Positions 6,319-8,635 of a stretch of 8,635 nt of DNA are shown one piece after another. The stretch is from Sulfurovum sp. Lineage in GTDB: Bacteria; Campylobacterota; Campylobacteria; Campylobacterales; Sulfurovaceae. The stretch spans positions 1-8,635 of the forward strand of contig JAMONG010000198.1 of the NCBI GenBank assembly GCA_027066595.1. The letters run 5' to 3'. A program made the translations under genes and the position numbers. Within the stretch, counting starts at the first letter, position 1, and each line of letters opens with the position of its first letter. The notes under the pieces are model-generated. The model was not told the origin of the DNA, ran no database searches, and was given only the letters and a program-made list of their open reading frames with translations.

Positions 6319-8100
6319 ATGAATAAATTAGAAACCCTTAAACACTATTTCGGACATGATGCTTTTCGCCCTTTGCAAGAAGAGGTGGTAGATGCCATAA
6401 CAAACGGCGAAGATGTACTGATGATACTCCCCACTGGTGGAGGTAAGTCGCTTTGTTACCAGCTTCCTTCACTACTGATGGATGGTATTACGGTGGTAGT
6501 CTCTCCACTGTTAGCCCTGATGCATGACCAAGTCGTAGCCTTACAAGAAAATGCCATCTCTGCTGCGATGTTAAGCTCTATGCAAACACTAGAAGAGTCT
6601 CAGAAGATAGAACAGCAGTTACGAGCAGGAGAGATAAAACTTCTTTATGTTGCACCTGAACGCTTGACCAATGCTTACTTTTTAAACATGCTACATCAAC
6701 TTCCCATCAACTTTTTTGTCATAGATGAAGCACACTGTGTGTCGGAGTGGGGGCATGAGTTTAGAGAAAATTATAGACGTTTGTCTCTGCTTAAAGAGCA
6801 GTTTTCTACCACACCCATAGCAGCATTTACCGCTACGGCTACTAACGCAGTAGAACAAGATATTGCCACTAACTTAGGACTGGTTAATCCTAAACGGGTG
6901 AGAGGTTCGCTGTTTAGAGAAAATCTAAGTATCAATGCACGACACCGTATCAAAGATGGACGACAGCAACTCTTGGAGTTTTTGAAGCTTCATACAAATG
7001 AAGCAGGTATCATCTATACACTTTCACGCAAGTCTACAGAAGCTATAGCGAGTTTCTTACAAGGTAAAGGCATAGAAGCCAAAGCGTACCATGCGGGTTT
7101 ACCGACAGAAGAGAAAAATGCTACCTATGCAGACTTCGTTGCAGACCGTGTGCAGATAGTTGTTGCCACCATCGCCTTTGGTATGGGGATAGACAAGTCA
7201 AACATTCGTTTTGTTGTCCACATGACACTCCCTAAAACCATAGAAAACTTTTACCAAGAGATAGGACGAGCAGGACGAGATGGTGTGGAGTCTGAGACTT
7301 TACTTCTTTTCTCTGCACAAGACATCGTGCAACAAAAGTCATTTATAGAGGACTTACCTGAAACACCCTACAAAGAACATGCATTTAACAAGTTAGATGC
7401 CATGGTACGATTTGCCAACTCAGAGAACTGTAGACACCAAAGTGTTGCAGCCTATTTTGATGACCGTATAGAGTCATGTGGTACAAAATGTGACAACTGT
7501 ACCGCACCAGAGTCAGAAAAGGTTGACATCACCACGGCTGCTCGTATGATGCTCTCTGCCATACTCCGAACAGAACAGAGTTTCGGGCTACATTACATTG
7601 TAGATGTACTCAAAGGCTCTAAAGAACAACGTCTACTACAAAATGGACATGACAGCTTGTCAGTTTACGGTATAGGAGACGAATATACCAAGAACCAATG
7701 GCTTACTATAGGTGACAAGCTTTTAGAGCTTGGTGCGGTAGCCATAGGGGAGTTTAAAGTGTATAAGTTGACAGAGTTTGGGGCAGAGGTCATCAAAGGT
7801 GCACACAGCATAGACCTCAAAAAAGAACGCCTCACAGTTCAACTGGCTGAGTCTAAAAAGAAAGTAACTTACTTCGATGACTACGATGTTGACATGTACG
7901 ACAAGTTAAGAGACCTACGTACACAGATAGCCACGAAGAAAGGCATCCCACCTTACATCGTATTTTCAGACAAAACACTTAAAGACCTGAGTAACAAACA
8001 ACCACAAAATAAAGTGGAAATGTTAGCTGTACATGGCATAGGTGAAGTGAAGTTTGAGCGGTATGGGGAAGCGTTTTTGGGTGTGTTACAAGAAGCGTAA
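6319..8100 (+). CDS. recQ: ATP-dependent DNA helicase RecQ
   Basis: This 593-residue superfamily-2 3'-5' DNA helicase acts in recombination and replication-fork repair; its length is close to E. coli RecQ. Motif 0 is FGHDAFRPLQ (11-20), Walker A LPTGGGKS (37-44), the DEAH box 136-139 and motif III FTATAT (170-175). GMGIDKSNIRFVVH (288-301) covers motif V, and QEIGRAGRDG (313-322) is motif VI with its arginine finger region. The zinc-binding RQC part has four cysteines, C371, C387, C391 and C394, followed by a winged helix to about 500. A C-terminal HRDC domain occupies about 525-593. The aromatic-rich loop reads VSEWGHEFRENY, where the usual Pro after FR is Glu. The ATG is the only sensible start, since motif 0 follows at once. 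It is probably transcribed alone. Confidence 0.96.
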   Translation: MNKLETLKHYFGHDAFRPLQEEVVDAITNGEDVLMILPTGGGKSLCYQLPSLLMDGITVVVSPLLALMHDQVVALQENAISAAMLSSMQTLEESQKIEQQLRAGEIKLLYVAPERLTNAYFLNMLHQLPINFFVIDEAHCVSEWGHEFRENYRRLSLLKEQFSTTPIAAFTATATNAVEQDIATNLGLVNPKRVRGSLFRENLSINARHRIKDGRQQLLEFLKLHTNEAGIIYTLSRKSTEAIASFLQGKGIEAKAYHAGLPTEEKNATYADFVADRVQIVVATIAFGMGIDKSNIRFVVHMTLPKTIENFYQEIGRAGRDGVESETLLLFSAQDIVQQKSFIEDLPETPYKEHAFNKLDAMVRFANSENCRHQSVAAYFDDRIESCGTKCDNCTAPESEKVDITTAARMMLSAILRTEQSFGLHYIVDVLKGSKEQRLLQNGHDSLSVYGIGDEYTKNQWLTIGDKLLELGAVAIGEFKVYKLTEFGAEVIKGAHSIDLKKERLTVQLAESKKKVTYFDDYDVDMYDKLRDLRTQIATKKGIPPYIVFSDKTLKDLSNKQPQNKVEMLAVHGIGEVKFERYGEAFLGVLQEA

Positions 8101-8101
8101 T

Positions 8102-8130
8102 TTGACATTTTGGTATATATAAACTATAAT
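8102..8130 (+). promoter_or_regulatory. Full-consensus sigma70 promoter of the winged-helix/nucleotidyltransferase pair
   Basis: TTGACA (8102-8107), a 17-base spacer and TATAAT (8125-8130) match the sigma70 consensus at all twelve positions with ideal spacing. The -35 begins one base after the recQ stop codon. Transcription would start near 8137, within the dyads. No other promoter in the window has a good -35. Confidence 0.75.
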
Positions 8131-8161
8131 GTAGTTATTAAAAACTATAAAGTAGTTTATA
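8118..8161. repeat. Nested dyad operator overlapping the -10 and start site
   Basis: Two 17-base dyads of the form AAACTA-N5-TAGTT(T/A) lie at 8121-8137 and 8142-8158, with centres 21 bases apart, about two helical turns. The second has perfect 6-bp arms; the first has 5 of 6. The pair is itself nested in a larger dyad: TATAAACTA (8118-8126) is the exact reverse complement of TAGTTTATA (8153-8161). The array covers the TATAAT hexamer and the expected start site, as expected for a repressor operator. The winged-helix protein encoded 21 bases downstream is the obvious candidate binder. The RNA could also fold into hairpins. Confidence 0.6.
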
Positions 8162-8181
8162 AAGACTAGAAAAGAGTACTT

Positions 8182-8511
8182 ATGTTAGATGAATTATTTG
8201 GTTCTAAAAACCGTGAACGTGTGTTACAGTACATAGATGTTAATGGAGAGGGGTATGCTAAAAAAATAGCAGATTTTTATGGAAGTAGTGTAGACCCTAT
8301 AAAAAAACAGTTAGAGCGTTTAGAGGTAGGTGGTATACTTGTGAGTAAGACAGTTGGACGCACAAGACTTTTTATGTTAAATCCAAGGTATGCCTTTAAA
8401 GATGAGTTACTTGCTTTGTTAGAGAAGGCACGAGAGTTTTATAGTCCTGCTGAGCAAGAACGATTGACCAAGCAACGAAAACGTCCTAGAAGAACAGGGA
8501 AACCTTTATGA
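8182..8511 (+). CDS. Small winged helix-turn-helix protein, probable autorepressor partner of a nucleotidyltransferase
   Basis: This 109-residue protein reads as a single winged-helix domain: helix 1 about 2-19 (LDELFGSKNRERVLQYI), helix 2 about 25-34 (YAKKIADFYG), recognition helix about 36-49 (SVDPIKKQLERLEV) and a beta wing about 51-66 (GILVSKTVGRTRLFML). A helix at 73-86 follows, then a strongly basic tail (TKQRKRPRRTGKP, 96-108). It resembles small ArsR-like proteins commonly encoded directly before a predicted nucleotidyltransferase, which is what follows here with an ATGA overlap. A modest ribosome site (AAAGAG, 8171-8176) lies 5 bases before the ATG. Inferred role: DNA-binding regulator of its own promoter and possible antitoxin-like partner. 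The fold call is fairly firm; the function is not known to me. Confidence 0.75.
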   Translation: MLDELFGSKNRERVLQYIDVNGEGYAKKIADFYGSSVDPIKKQLERLEVGGILVSKTVGRTRLFMLNPRYAFKDELLALLEKAREFYSPAEQERLTKQRKRPRRTGKPL

Positions 8512-8635
8512 AAAGTATTAAAGAGATGAGCATGGAAGAGCTGGCTGCTTTTGTTTGTGAGGCTTTAGAAAAAGAGGGCATAGAGACAGTACTCTCTGGT
8601 GGATGTTGTGTTGAACTCTATAGTAAGGGTAGATA
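8508..8635 (+). CDS. N-terminus of a predicted nucleotidyltransferase (3' end outside window)
   Basis: Forty-two codons are visible before the window ends, starting MKSIKEMSMEELAAFVCEAL and continuing to YSKGR. An N-terminal helix is followed by TVLSGGCCVELYS (28-40), resembling the GG-containing start of the catalytic core in small nucleotidyltransferases of the AbiEii/DUF6036 kind. The expected downstream acidic residues (typically in a DLDF-like motif) lie beyond the edge, so catalysis cannot be judged. The ATG overlaps the previous stop as ATGA, indicating translational coupling. The pairing with a winged-helix gene is reminiscent of AbiE-type systems, where the nucleotidyltransferase is the toxin; applying that here is inference. 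Confidence 0.65.
   Translation, partial: MKSIKEMSMEELAAFVCEALEKEGIETVLSGGCCVELYSKGR

Noticed and set aside
8119..8160. A hairpin terminator for recQ built from the AAACTA/TAGTTT repeats.
   Set aside because: The arms are short and AT-rich, no T-run follows, and they overlap a perfect promoter -10; an operator explains them better, though weak termination is not excluded.
1..8635. tRNA, rRNA, CRISPR arrays, insertion-sequence ends or attachment sites.
   Set aside because: No cloverleaf-like segment, regularly spaced repeats, transposase-like frame or flanking terminal repeats were seen on either strand by eye; a covariance-model search was not possible.

Overview
The window is AT-rich and every supported gene lies on the + strand. 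Gene content, low GC and promoters built around an extended -10 (TGnTATAAT) with weak or absent -35 boxes suggest a free-living member of the Campylobacterota, such as a Sulfurimonas- or Sulfurovum-like bacterium. That placement is inference; no rRNA or other marker is present.

Layout. (1) Positions 1-59 hold the last 18 codons of a gene that looks like an outer-membrane beta-barrel protein, followed by a long hairpin. (2) Positions 265-3846 form a tightly overlapping three-gene operon: an ABC-exporter membrane domain with no ATPase domain, an HlyD-type periplasmic adaptor and a TolC-type outer-membrane channel. Together they resemble a type I secretion or efflux machine, but its ATPase is missing here. 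(3) Positions 3924-5462 encode a PiT-family phosphate permease. Just upstream is a PhoB-box-like direct repeat placed 10 bp before a -10 hexamer, and a 13-bp hairpin terminator follows the gene. (4) Positions 5576-6259 encode an OmpR/PhoB-type response regulator with no kinase beside it; its promoter position predicts a leaderless mRNA. (5) Positions 6319-8100 encode a full-length RecQ helicase. (6) From 8102 to the right edge a new transcription unit begins: a full-consensus sigma70 promoter overlaid by two nested dyads, then a small winged-helix protein overlapping by ATGA the start of a nucleotidyltransferase-like gene that is cut by the window end. This pair resembles a self-regulated toxin-antitoxin-like module.

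How the parts may work together. The three export genes probably assemble into one envelope-spanning complex that borrows an ATPase encoded elsewhere. The phosphate permease, its Pho-box-like site and the nearby response regulator may form a phosphate-responsive pair, although no kinase is visible to prove it. RecQ is ordinary DNA-repair housekeeping. The terminal winged-helix/nucleotidyltransferase pair is the best candidate here for a poorly characterised system, and the ATPase-less exporter operon is second. No rRNA, tRNA, insertion sequence or CRISPR array was seen, and no gene-free stretch exceeds about 205 bases.
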